The position numbers and the translations under genes are program-made. Below are positions 16,001-29,050 of a DNA stretch of 64,000 nucleotides, piece after piece; the first letter of the stretch is position 1, and each line of letters begins with the position of its first letter. The stretch lies in the NCBI GenBank assembly GCA_025449115.1, contig JAHLKC010000116.1, positions 62,001 to 126,000 of the forward strand. Direction: 5' to 3'. Under the pieces are notes generated by a model. That model was not told where the DNA came from and did not search any database. It worked only from the letters and a program-made list of their open reading frames with translations. The DNA is from Chytridium lagenaria (Eukaryota > Chytridiomycota > Chytridiomycetes > Chytridiales > Chytridiaceae).

Positions 16001-17093
16001 TTCCTCATCAATGACTCCCGCTCCAACATCCCGATGTTCCAACAACCGTTTCAATTTTATCGCCTCCACAAAAATAAGCCCCTAATCATTCACGCATCCT
16101 ACCTCCACATAATACACCCTCAATTCATCTTCATACTCTTTCAACTTCTTATACTTTACGCTTTCCTTCACATGTCTCAACTCCACATCCCGATCCTTCA
16201 CTTTCATTTCAAGTGCTTTCACAGTCCCCCTCAAACTCTCAACAACCTATTCCATCAACATCATCCCCCATCATCAAACCATACCTTATCCTCTCCAAAA
16301 CTCGTGGACAGCGATCGAGTTCGATGTCCTTCAAATAAAACCTTCCTCCCATTAATACACCTTCAACACAAAACTCCCTACCTTTTGCGACACCTGCTCA
16401 TCATACCGTTTCTGCCATTGCACAATATGCTTTTCTGCAGAATGAAGCCTGGCCGTCACGATTTTTTTATCTTCCATCAATTGATTCACTCTGTTTTTCG
16501 CTGCAAGGAGTTCTTCTTGAAGTTGTTCAACATCTTTCCCTACAAACGTCAATACTGGGAGCTTACGTTCCACTACCTCCTTGGATTTTGCGGGTCGACT
16601 TTTTGGGAGGACGAAAGGGATCCGCAAAGTTCTTCGAAAGGTCGTTTCGCATGTCCTAATGTCATCAAAAGGGGGAACGATGTCTTGCATTCCAAACCTC
16701 CTTTCCCCATCTTCCCACCTCCAAAATCCATATCCCTACTCCTGACGCCACTAACCGCATCCCCTTTCCTCTCTACGCAAAAAAAAACCCGCATTAAAAA
16801 ACCTTAACAAAACAAGAAACGTACCTTTCCCTCCACCCCTCTTCCCACCCTCTTGCAATGCACTAAGCGTATCCTGATAGAGCTGCAACAGCTTCGGTAC
16901 CCCCCCACCATGCGTCCTCACATTCACTACAAAAAAAACAAAATTGTCACTTCCCACACACATGTCAAAACAAACCATCACTCCTCCTCTGCGCAGTCGA
17001 CCCATACGAACTCCGATGATGCTTCACAGCAAGCGAACTCCCAACAGACGCAACCTCATCATCAAAAGCATCATCCCCAAACACCAATGACAT
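13052..17093 (-). CDS. Large coiled-coil protein with acidic repetitive C-terminus, function unknown
   Basis: The start at 17093 gives MSLVFGDDAFDDEVASVGS, then (after an intron) a GGGVPKLLQLYQDTLSAL helix. Long heptad-rich segments follow: QLMEDKKIVTARLHSAEKH (16.4-16.6 kb), LLHLDDVVLEYKKKLGMAL (about 15.9 kb), several exons in 15.2-15.8 kb, and EELKKALEEARKFQEQASE (14.8-15.1 kb). The C-terminal third (13.05-14.6 kb) is acidic, Ser/Glu-rich and low in complexity, with short internal peptide repeats, ending in TGA at 13052-13054. At least eight introns. I do not recognise the family. The shape (short N-terminus, long rod, disordered tail) would suit a spindle-pole, septum or trafficking tether, but nothing decides between them. 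Exon borders in 14.6-16.4 kb are approximate. Confidence 0.6.
13920..14110 (-). repeat. Three tandem 16-17-residue coding repeats
   Basis: On the minus strand the coiled-coil protein reads three successive units beginning EYEPNTRHHKEGDNQE, DYEPRTRSHRETNNQD and EYESPRTHNHKEAI. The unit is about 50 bp. Nearby (13.59-13.75 kb) a second pair of repeats shares SEFES followed by (T/A)GFE. Confidence 0.7.
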
Positions 17094-17316
17094 TGAATAA
17101 GTAAGAAAAGCGACTACAGCCAATGCTCTTTATTCAGGAAAAGTTTAAAAACGAAATAATTAAAAAAAAAATTGACTCCTTTTTTGTTTTGAGCCATGAA
17201 AATGTTGGAAACCAAAGCTGCGTGTTTTTCTTTACCGTCCGTAAGGAGTGTAACTGCAAAGAAAAAGTGAATGTGAGTGAATTGAGGATACGCACGACAT
17301 GCTGAGAAAGAATAAC

Positions 17317-20049
<2,733 letters not shown>

Positions 20050-20287
20050 GTGTGTTTGAAAGCAAAGCAAAAAAAAAAGTGATGGGCTTTCCTTTTTTTT
20101 TTTTTTTTTTCTCCCCCTAGTTTGCAAATTGGTCTGGACAATTTCTCACTCCATTCTATGAAATTTGATTTCCAAAAAAAAAAAAAAAAAAAAAAAAAAG
20201 AAATGACATCACGACCATCGCGCAAAAACTCACAACACTCATTCCACGCGTCATGTCATCAGGGTATCCCTCCTTAAACTCCCATCA
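20050..20287. other. DBP2 upstream / ARP6 downstream spacer with T and A homopolymers
   Basis: Contains a T run of about 20 at 20091-20110 and an A run of about 26 at 20174-20199, roughly 65 bp apart and complementary. No gene is visible. It serves as the DBP2 promoter/5' UTR and the ARP6 3' UTR. Confidence 0.6.
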
Positions 20288-22048
20288 CTATTCCATCGTC
20301 ATCCCTTCCTCATACTGCGCTCGAGTCAACACCGTCTCCAAAAACTCCTCCTTCCGCAACGACGCCCACTCTGACCCACAATCCCACACAAACCGTGTCG
20401 GACTGCCCACCATGTTAGTCTTTAAAACCAATCGATAAAAAAATCAACCTTGCCGGTTTCAATATCTTGACATCCGTCTCGGTGGACGCGTTTTCCGTAA
20501 CTCTTGAGTCCTATTAAAACATGTCAACATGTGCTTTTTTTTGGTGGACGTACAGTCTTTCAGTGGCGTAGCGAAAGTTAAAGTTTCCACCACATACCAC
20601 TATGTTGTTGTAGAAGAGTCCGCGGACGTCTGATGTGATTTAGTAAGGGTTTGGCTAATTTTAAAAGTTTTTGTGTACCTTGACCAAAGGACTCTAAGGC
20701 GTTAACGACAGATTCAGGGATACCGGCTTGAGGCAGTCCTAATATAGGTTGAGAAAAAAAGGGGATTGCAGGAGGGTGGTTGGTACCTATGTCGGATGGA
20801 TTGAATAAGACTTCAGGCACCATGAACCGCTCGATACCCATACGCAAAGTCTGGTTATTAGCGAATCACATACAAAAAACCTCTACCTGATCCATTTCAG
20901 CGTCAAACGTCTGTTGCAACCTAAAATTGAATAAGCCCCGTTGAATACCGTCGATTCCAATATACCAGTATTTTCCCTCGTTTATGCTTTTTGAAATCAG
21001 GCAACACATATTCAATGTTCACTTTCCCCGCCCTTTCAAGTCAGTTCTTTCACGTTCAACCCAGTCACTCATACATGGCATTCTGGATCTGAGTTTCTAA
21101 ATCAACCGCAACGTAACAACAATCCTCTTTAACGTCATTCACGATACTCGTTTCTTCCATCATGTTCCATTGCCTGGTTCTGTTAATACATTGCACCGAT
21201 TTTATTTACCTGAATGATATCGTCTCCTTTAGATGATTTGTGAGAAGCCGACCACCCACATTCATCCTTCCCCATCATCAGCAAACTCAAGTACATGACA
21301 TACCGTCTAACACGTCCTAAATTGGGTTTCCCAAATTGACACGGAACAATGTTTGTTGAATTGTACCCGAATCAATCACTAGACAGAAATCTTTATCGCG
21401 AAAGTGATTCGATTTGCAGCATATCTCAGGACCTGTCATGGATGTGTAAGGGGGTTTTGAAAAGGGGGTTTGGGGGTACCTGTCGCTCGACTTCGACCTT
21501 GGAACCCGTATTCTTCGAATATGATTTCGTCGCTTAGGGATTGGAGGGCGGGGAAGTTGAAGAGGGTTCGGTGACGAGGAGGAGGGAGTCGGTAGGTTCA
21601 ATCTATGCGGGAGAGTGAATCATAGATATAAATATTTTTTCTTTACGTTTAATCCGTCAGCGAGGAGTATTCTATCCCAAATCTCTCGTTGGAGTTCCCA
21701 GTCTACAACAAATCCCTATAAAAGAGGGTAGACCCATTTAGTATATAAACAAAATAGCAAACGGTGAAATACCTTTTCCGTCGTCAACTTGTAAAGCAAA
21801 CCCGATAGATCCGTTCGTTGCTCCAACTGATCCCCAATATACCTCTGCTTATCCCCTCTCTTCCGTGTCTCAAAATTCGGCACATATCTTTTTAATAATC
21901 AGTTAGAAAGTCCAGGGAAACTCTATTCAAAACAACGACTGTTGGGGATTTCCTCACCTAAAAGTATCCTGCCGCCCCGCTATCCCGCCTTGATGGAATA
22001 AGACCCAACATCCATCACCACAACCGGGCAATCCATCATCATGGTCAT
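20288..22048 (-). CDS. ARP6: Actin-related protein 6 (SWR1 chromatin-remodelling subunit)
   Basis: The N-terminus reads PVVVMDVGSYSIKAG (actin phosphate-1 loop type). Then come YVPNFETRKRGDKQRYI, DLSGLLYKLTTEKGFVVDWE, LLVTEP, DEIIFEEYGFQG, CLVIDSG, ERFMVPEVLFNPSDIG with LPQAGIPESVV after an intron, a NIVVCGGN stretch, and a C-terminus ending LTRAQYEEGMTME with TAG at 20288-20290. The VPE(V/I)LFNPSDIG motif is diagnostic of Arp6 rather than actin. Arp6 belongs to SWR1/SRCAP, which deposits H2A.Z. About nine short introns. Frame breaks near 21980 (missing base in AGY-SGAAGYF) and at the following T4 run resemble the indels of neighbouring genes. The start at 22048 leaves 30 bp to RNPC3. Confidence 0.9.
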
Positions 22049-22078
22049 CGCTTGGAATTCTTGACAAGTCCGAATGGA
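22049..22078. promoter_or_regulatory. 30-bp divergent start region between ARP6 and RNPC3
   Basis: The two ATGs (22048 on minus, 22079 on plus) face away from each other with 30 bp between. Core promoters must therefore lie inside the neighbouring coding regions, or the 5' UTRs overlap. Confidence 0.6.
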
Positions 22079-23184
22079 ATGGATGAGATCTCAATCACCG
22101 TCAAAAACGTAAACGGCCATGCTGTTGAGGAAAACTGATGGTGTTGTAGATTCCAAAGGATATCCCTGATGCGCAATGGATCAGTCACTTTGGGAAATAC
22201 TCGAATGTCGTCAAGAGGGGGAAACGGTGTCGTTCTGTCGTGCTGGGGTTCCCTTCGTACCCCGTTGCGTTGAATGTGTTGAAACAGATTCGAGTGCAAG
22301 AAGATCCCACCATCAAGGTTGATTTTACTGGATACATCAAGTAACCCACATCCCCCATTTGTCTTTTGTAATGTTTTTTGTGTAGGGAGAAGGACGTGGG
22401 GTTGTATTTGAATAATCCATGGACACCTGTCAGCGGTAAACATGGGATTCGGCAGCCACCTGATGCGGCGTACAAGTATCCGCCTGTGAATGATGAGACG
22501 GTGGCGAAAATTGTGGAAAAGATGAAAGAGGAACCGAGGTTTTATACGCAGGTGGTGCATCTGATGAATCGAATGAACTTTCCGCCTCCGTTCGCGAAAC
22601 TCTTGCAGCGGTAAGTTTGATTTTAGCTTTGCATTGTTTGTAAGCCTAACAAGTTTATGACTTTTGTAATTTTCCTTGAAAAGGCTGCGTCAAACAAACG
22701 ATTGTTGGAAGAAACGCCTGGAGATGATGGGCCCGTTGTAAAGAGAAGAAAAGTGCCGATAGATGGTATAGATATATATAATGATTTTTATCTTGACACT
22801 TGGACGACAGAATTGAAAAAGATCAAGACGTTCAACAACTACAACGCTGGCACTCCCTCGCCGATTCTTTTCGTCAAAAACATTAACGCCAAACTCGCCA
22901 AACCAGAAGACCTCGAAAGCTTTTTCACATCGTTAACGTGCATGTGAGTGTTTCATGAATGCCTTTTCTCTATACTGATGATGTGCTGGCTTTTTTGTCA
23001 ATGGTGTTTGTTTGTTGTTAGTCCCATAGAGGTGAATATGCTAAAGGGCCGGATGAGTGGACAGGCTTTTGTCAAGTACAGCACTTTGAGTGAGGCCATG
23101 GAGATGCTGCCGCTGACGCATGGGATGGAGCTGTTTGGCAAGGCTCTGTGGGTGGCGTACAGCAACAAGAAGGGGGAATCCTGA
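22079..23184 (+). CDS. RNPC3: U11/U12 snRNP 65 kDa protein (minor spliceosome), two RRMs
   Basis: Exon 1 reads MDEISITVKN; a 41-nt intron joins it to IPKDIPDAQWISHFGKYSNV, giving RRM1. Exon 3 carries YLNNPWTPVSGKHGIRQPP and the family signature FYTQVVHLMNRMNFPPPF, found in RNPC3 just before the second half. A basic segment (VVKRRKVPID) follows. The C-terminal RRM reads PILFVKNINAKLAKPEDLES, then GRMSGQAFVKYSTLSEA and FGKALWVAYSNKKGES, with TGA at 23182-23184. RNPC3 bridges U12 snRNA (through the C-terminal RRM) and the U11 snRNP (through its N-terminus). Its presence implies a working U12-dependent spliceosome, which many fungi have lost. The start was chosen because it makes the RRM1 first strand; longer starts are out of frame. 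Confidence 0.9.
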
Positions 23185-23678
23185 GTGATGGTGTTTGCCC
23201 AGCTTGAGGTGATAGGATGAAGATGATGTAAATACAATACACAATACCTGCAGAAGAGGAATAAAGTAAATATTGCAAACGTGATGATAGTTGATATGAG
23301 AGTAGAGAGAGAGAGAGAGACGTGAATAATAAATATTGAAATAACAGATGGGATGGGATGGGATGGGATGAATACTCTTTTTATTCCTATTTATTCCTAT
23401 GAATGTATTTCCATCATATAATAATAAATACTTTTTACATACTCTAAACTATGTAACTTGTAACCATTACTTACTTTATTGTCGTTAAATCATCACCAGC
23501 TTATTAGGTATATATTTACTTACATTATTCAATAATTATACCTATTTGCATGGTCTACATTATTGATTGTATATAATAGATGTAATAGTTTTACAGTAAT
23601 TAATATAGACAAGCCAAGCACAAAGCATTCATTATTATTATTGATGAATGTTATCCATCAAAGCAAAATAAATATTAA
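23185..23678. other. Intergenic, AT-rich, with short microsatellites
   Basis: Contains (GA)n at 23305-23322 and GGGAT repeats at 23349-23370, then AT-rich DNA up to the transposon edge. No gene is seen. Confidence 0.6.
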
Positions 23679-23780
23679 GGGGTACTTTATAAACCCGATT
23701 GAGATTTTTTTTTGGTCAGGATTCAAAATCAAACGAATTTTGGATTCAGATATTTTGAATTTGAATCCGGATTTCAAAAT
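23679..23780 (+). repeat. Left terminal inverted repeat
   Basis: 102 bp, the reverse complement of 24482-24584 apart from one base in the T run at 23705-23713. Confidence 0.9.
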
Positions 23781-24481
23781 GGCCCAAATCGCTGTTTTTC
23801 AAAACTGACCGTTATAAAGATTTCGAGGATTTTACTTATACATCCCCTTGGTTTCTTTTCACACTCAGATTGTCACCATCTCGATGTCCAGATTCGCCGT
23901 CGACGACTGCGATCGACTCACTGCATCCTCCTTGATTTGCGCAGTCTTCTTCTTTTGATCCAGAGCGACAGCATTAGGCTCAATTGCCTCACCTTCAACT
24001 CCAACAGCCCTATCCATCACCCCGGATCCGCCAATCGCTTGTCCATTCCAGTCGTTGTTATCCTCACCATCACCATCTTCCTCATCTGCTTGAACTTGGG
24101 CTACTGGATCCCCTCAACACTATTATCCTTTTCCATCAAGGCATTTTCAACATCCCTGGCTTCCCTACTACCGCTGGTGGCTCCCTTCTTTCTCATTGAA
24201 AGCATGCAAACAAGTACTTTTTATGGAAGGTGGTGTATTTATTATTATATACGAAAAGGGGCTTACACAGGAACAAGGGGAGGGTGGAGTTGTATTTCTT
24301 ACCAGAAGGAAGATTGATTGCCGAAGTGGGAGGCTGTTGACGGGTGTCCTGGTGACCATTGCCATGACACCACCAAATATCTTTAAATAAATAACGAAAA
24401 AGTCGAAATGTTCGTCGTTTCCGTCTTCGAAATTGAATTGCTTTTTTCACTTGTTTTGATTTTGAAACCACCTCCTGAAAA

Positions 24482-24584
24482 ATTTTGAAATCCGGATTCA
24501 AATTCAAAATATCTGAATCCAAAATTCGTTTGATTTTGAATCCTGACCAAAAAAAAAATCTCAATCGGGTTTATAAAGTACCCC
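24482..24584 (-). repeat. Right terminal inverted repeat
   Basis: 103 bp, mirror of the left repeat, ending GTACCCC and followed by TAA. Confidence 0.9.
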
Positions 24585-24587
24585 TAA

Positions 24588-25115
24588 TTAATAGAAAAAT
24601 GAAAAAAAATAGAAATGAAAAATTGATTATTATTATTTAAAAAAATACATAATACGGGCAACGGGGTTTCCCATTCAGGAGTGGGAAAAAAATGAAAAGG
24701 AAAAGAAGCATCAAACCATTTCAATTCTATTCATTCAATTCAATTCAATTCAATTCAAAAAAATATAATATATAATTCACACCTGAACAACCAAAAGAAA
24801 ACTCACCTCCAACACAACTCCCGTCATCGAGGCATTGCCGTCTCATCCACCTCCTTACCGCATCGAGTTCAATCAAAACCCCCTTTCTAAAAGAGTATAC
24901 TCTCGTCGCTGAAACCCTCCTACCTACGCAATTGGATAGCACGCTGCCATATACCAGTTGAAAATCATCAAGAGTCCGAACACCTACAAGTGCATCTTTA
25001 AAGCCGAAAGAATCTCTTTCTCTACCTTTTTCTCCTCATCCTCACATTCACGCGAGAGCATACATCACTACCCATTCCTCAAATCCTCCCATCCCATCCC
25101 CAATCCTTTGCTGCA
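24588..25115. other. Intergenic / promoter of the BAR gene
   Basis: AT-rich, with an ATTCA microsatellite at about 24726-24760, then a pyrimidine-rich stretch (25010-25110) just before the BAR-gene ATG. No gene is supported. Confidence 0.5.
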
Positions 25116-26703
25116 ATGACCGACGTCAGCGCCTCAGCCTCTCCTTCCCTCGCCGCCGCCGACATTAAACCCGCTACAACGACAACCGTCGCAGCACCTT
25201 CTCCCAATCCCGCCAGATCTCGCTCCGACTCGACAAGGTCGAATGGGAATGCAGTTGGAATGACGCATTGGAGCAAGCTCAAAGTCGCAGAACTTTGTGG
25301 ATCGCGTTGACGTGAGTTCTTTTTTTCTGTTGGTTTTGTTGCTGTTGTTATGGATGGCTTGGAAGGCTGGAGGTTGTGTGGACATGGGGAAGGGATGCTT
25401 TGCACAGAAAGATGTGGTCAATAGGACGGGGCATGGCACGGTATCTCCATGGTTTATGTCACCTCGATTTTATAAAAGCACTGCTGGAATGTCTCATCAA
25501 CCTGTATCAGGATGCCGAATTGCAACATGGCTCTTGTAAACAACCTTTTATGATTTAATCTCATCGCCACCTCTTTCTTTTCTCGTTCATACACCTTTAG
25601 CTTGCCGTCACCGAGTTCTTTTCCCAAAGCATGTCAAAATTGCTTAAACACTCCCCAATCCATCGAGTCCAACTTTCGTATCTTTCAGCAACGAATTAAA
25701 GAAAAGATGGGTGGAAAGGTTTGTTTTTTTTTTTTCTTTTCTATTTGTTATTCATGTCCTTACGACATTTGACAGCAGCGGGAACTGTTCATGTTACTTC
25801 TCAACCAGAGGTGGATGAGGCTGTGAAGGAAGTTGAAGGAATGAATGCTTATTTTACCGAGCTTAATAAGATGGTGGAGAAGCAACTTTGCGCAACTCAA
25901 GGCTCTTAATGAGACTGAGCAGGAGTTGGCGCTCTTTTTCCAACAGAAAGGGTAAGTTACAACCTTTTTTTTTTCCTGCACTTTTTTTATTTCCTCTAAT
26001 CATTGTTATTTTTTTGAATTTGGAATATTTTATAAATTTGTATTAGATACCAAGAAAAGGTTGAAGACATTTCGGCCATGTCAATCGATATTGGAAAGGC
26101 TTACTCTGAGGGCGTGAAACACCGTCAACAGATGATTGCAAGTGTTGAAGGCTTTGGAGAGTTTGTCAAGACGTTTAAAGATAAGGCTGTTCAAGATTCC
26201 ATTGATACCATGAGGAGGCAGGAGTCTTCCCGTGTCGAGTTTGATAGTTTTTGCTGCTAAGCTCGAGGCTCTTCAGAGGACATCCACACTGTAAGTTTAT
26301 GATCTTTATAACGGTTCTGTTTTATGGATGTTGAGGCTTACATGTTTCCAAAAAGTCCACCCACTACCATCCTCGGCAAGGAACTTCCCCACAGGACACC
26401 TCCTCGATGACCCCCGCTGAACGCGAACTCGAACACGCCCGTGTCCAATTCGCGGCAGCCCGATCTCGGTACCAAAACCTTTCCACCGCCATTATTGATA
26501 AAGCTGTGTTGTTGGAGATGAAGCGTGATGTGGATTACCGGACACAGTTGGAACGACTTGTGAAGATTCGACATGGGATTGCGTTGAGTTGGACTGCGAG
26601 TGCGGGGAGTGTGGGGGGTGGATTTGAGGCGGAGGATGCGGCTGTGGGGGCGCTTGCGGCGGGGTATCCTGTTGGTGTTTATCAGACGCCGATGAGCGAG
26701 TAG
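25116..26703 (+). CDS. BAR/AH-domain (arfaptin-like) membrane-curvature protein
   Basis: Exon 1 encodes a disordered Ser/Ala-rich start (MTDVSASASPSLAAADIK). Later exons give a helical BAR/AH-type bundle: FRIFQQRIKEKMGGK, EVDEAVKEVEGMNAYFTELN, ISAMSIDIGKAYSEGVKHR, FGEFVKTFKDKAVQDSIDTM with RRQESSRVEFDSF, AKLEALQ, then YQNLSTAIIDKAVLLEMKRD and a Gly/Ala tail ending TPMSE with TAG at 26701-26703. Such proteins bind curved membranes through small GTPases at the Golgi or plasma membrane; the exact family member is uncertain. Frame breaks: near 25280, near 25886 (EKQL then AQLKALNE) and in the T5 run at 26248-26252 (SF then AAKLEALQ). Confidence 0.65.
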
Positions 26704-27424
26704 AGTCTTTTTTTTCTTCTGTGGACTTATAATTTTTTTTCTAAAAAAAACGACGCGTGAATTTATATGTTGTGAAGGAGATGAATGTGGTTCTGTTGAC
26801 CTTTTTTTCTTTTCTTTTTTCTTCCCACCCAACCCCTAGTCCCTGCTGGCTTTAATGCGTATCTTTGTCTTGTTTGATAAACCTTCACACTTTCAACATA
26901 TATTGTCAATTCCTGTTTTCACCGCAGATTTTTTCCAACCTCTTCTCTCTTTCTCTCTTTTTTTTTTAATGTCCCCACTGTCCCCCGTTTATTGACACTT
27001 TTGGATATCTCTCTCTACCTTCTCTGTTTTCCTCTACCTTCTCCGTTTTCTCAAGTCTCTGTTTTTTTTCTTGTTTTTTTGTTTCCCCACGCTTCTTCTT
27101 GTTTTTCGTTTTTGTTTTGTTTTTGTTTTTTGAGCATCGTGTCGGTTACCCTGTTTTTTTTTGTTGACGCAGGCTTTTTTACATTATATGTGGACTTTTT
27201 TTGTATGTTCCCCCCAATGGTTTGTTTTTACCCTTTTTTTCGGGTAGAAAGTTTTTCGTTTCTTGAGTTGATGTATGGGGTTTTTGGTGTTGGGGGTGGG
27301 GGGTGGAGAGGTGAGGTTGAACGCTTTCTTTGTTTTCGTGTTGTCAACCCGACGCGTAGGAGAGGACGTTTCACATCCCGATAGACGACGGGGTTTGTCC
27401 CAAAATTTGGGTGAAAATTGTTGC
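26704..27424. other. Pyrimidine-rich intergenic / SDR promoter
   Basis: Plus-strand DNA is dominated by T and CT runs (26930-27250), then becomes G/T-rich. Long open frames here are low-complexity artefacts. It may act as a CT-rich promoter for the dehydrogenase. Confidence 0.5.
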
Positions 27425-28948
27425 ATGCGTTTCTTTGGATTGAGATTGTATTCGAGCATGACGCATCCGAGGCTTCTGGAGAGGGTTGTGGTTGTCACGG
27501 GGGCTAGTGCGGGGATTGGTGAGTTGAGATCTTTGGGGGTGTTTGGGTGGATGTGGGAGGGTGGGATGGGAATTGGATGGGTGGGTGGGAAGAGAATTGG
27601 ATGGGTGGATGGGGATGTTGGATGGGGATGGTGGGCGTCGTGGGAGGAGATGGGTTGGATGGGGTTGTGGAAACGGGTGGTGATTGGTGGTGTTGGTTGT
27701 TCTGGGGTGGGGGAGATGCTGGGATTGAGAGGGGTGATGGTTGGGGAGATTGTGGAGGTGATGAATGGGGTGCGTGGAAGGAAGACTTGACCAGCGTATT
27801 GTGGCATTCGCATTGGTCGCGTGCAAATACATGATCTTGGATGTATTCAGGGTTTTGGAGGGATGAACGATTGCATGTTGACCACCTACCATGAACAGGT
27901 CAAGCTACCGCCTACGAATTTGCGAAAGCCGGAAGTCATCTTGTCCTCACAGCCAGACGTCACGATCGTCTTCTTGAACTCAAAAAAGACATTGAATCCA
28001 AGTACCCTTCCGTCAAGGTTCGTCCCCCTCCCCCACAATCCTCGGTTAACAATCCAAACAAAAAAGGTCCACCCCATTGAACTCGATGTTCAAGATCGTA
28101 AAAAAGTACCATCCCCGTCCCCCTTTCTCTGTCTAACCTTCAGGTTTTCGAAGCCTTCTCCACCCTCCCCGCTGAATTCTCCAACGTCCATGTTCTTGTC
28201 AACAATGCTGGACTTGTGAAAGGGATGGACACGATTGCGGATGTGACGGAAGATGCGTATGATGTTATGTTTGGAACGAATGTGAAGGGGTTGTTGAATG
28301 TCACGCAGGCGTTGTTGCCTGGGTTTAAGGAACGGGATGCTGGGTTTATTGTGAATGTGAGCTCTATCTCGGGGACGCAAGTTTGTGAGTTTTGGTTTTG
28401 GAGATGGTGTGTTTGATGCTGGTGTTTTTTTTTTTTGGTAGACCCTGGTGGTGGTGTTTATTGTGCTAGTAAACATGCTGTGGATGCGTTGACGAGGTAT
28501 TTTTGCTTTGTCTTTTTTTTTTATGGTTGATTTTTTGTCTGATGGCGTTTTATTTGGAAAGGACTCTGAGGCTTGAACTTGTGGCAACGGGTATCAACGT
28601 GAGCAGTATTGATCCTGGTGAGTTTTCCCAACAATGTTCTCATCTGTTATCTATATTGACGGTTTGTCTTTTTTTGCTTGAAAGGAATGGTCGAGACCGA
28701 ATTCTCTGTTGTCCGATTCCACGGTGACAAAGCAAAGGCTGATAAAGGTAACGTGTTTGCGTGATGGCGTATGTAATTTTTTTTCAGTTTATGAGGGTAT
28801 TGATCCCCTCACTGGTCAAGATATTGCTGAAACCATCGTCTTTGTGGCTTCAAGACCTCCACATGTGAATGTTGCTAATATGTTGGTGTTGCCCACCAAC
28901 CAAGCTGCTGTGCATATGTTGCATAGGAAGCCGGTCAAGTCCACTTGA
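27425..28948 (+). CDS. Short-chain dehydrogenase, NADP-dependent 3-hydroxy acid dehydrogenase type (YMR226C/YdfG-like)
   Basis: Starts MRFFGLRLYSSMTHPRLLER, which could be a short mitochondrial presequence. VVVVTGASAGIG (cofactor loop) is joined across a 380-bp intron to QATAYEFAKAGSHLVL. Later motifs: HPIELDVQD, VHVLVNNAG, the N of TNVKG, VNVSSISGTQV, the catalytic YCASK, and INVSSIDPG followed by MVETEFSVVRF. The C-terminus IAETIVFVASRPPHVNVANM is characteristic of the YdfG/YMR226C group, which oxidises serine, L-allo-threonine and 3-hydroxy acids with NADP. Six or so introns. All catalytic residues are present and no frameshift is needed. The stop is TGA at 28946-28948. Confidence 0.9.
27519..27898 (+). 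repeat. 380-bp G-rich first intron of the SDR gene
   Basis: Between GATTG and GTCAAGC. It contains a degenerate GGATGGGTGGG minisatellite (about 27540-27640) with many G3 runs on the transcribed-RNA strand, so it could form G-quadruplexes. Confidence 0.75.
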
Positions 28949-29050
28949 AACCTTTTCGGTGGTTTGTGTATGTATACCACTTTGATGTTTTCGACGGTTT
29001 GTGTGCAAATAAAACAATGATGCACGCCCATCCTTTTATTGAATACTCTT

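Larger units (their letters stand above)
23679..24584. mobile_element. 906-bp inverted-repeat DNA transposon (MITE-like) with TAA target duplication
   Basis: Inverted repeats of about 102-103 bp occupy both ends and are identical except for one base in a T/A run (T9 versus A10). They begin GGGGTACTTTATAAACCCG. The flanks are TAA on each side (23676-23678 and 24585-24587). GG...CC ends with a 3-bp TWA duplication are typical of PIF/Harbinger. The inside (about 700 bp) has no complete transposase; short open frames show only a hydrophobic stretch. The element is probably non-autonomous and, with near-identical ends, recent. Confidence 0.85.

Noticed and set aside
27184..27892. Long minus-strand open frames of 209 and 173 residues rich in His/Pro
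   Set aside because: They are the complement of the G-rich SDR intron and flank; low complexity, no splice logic, no domain.
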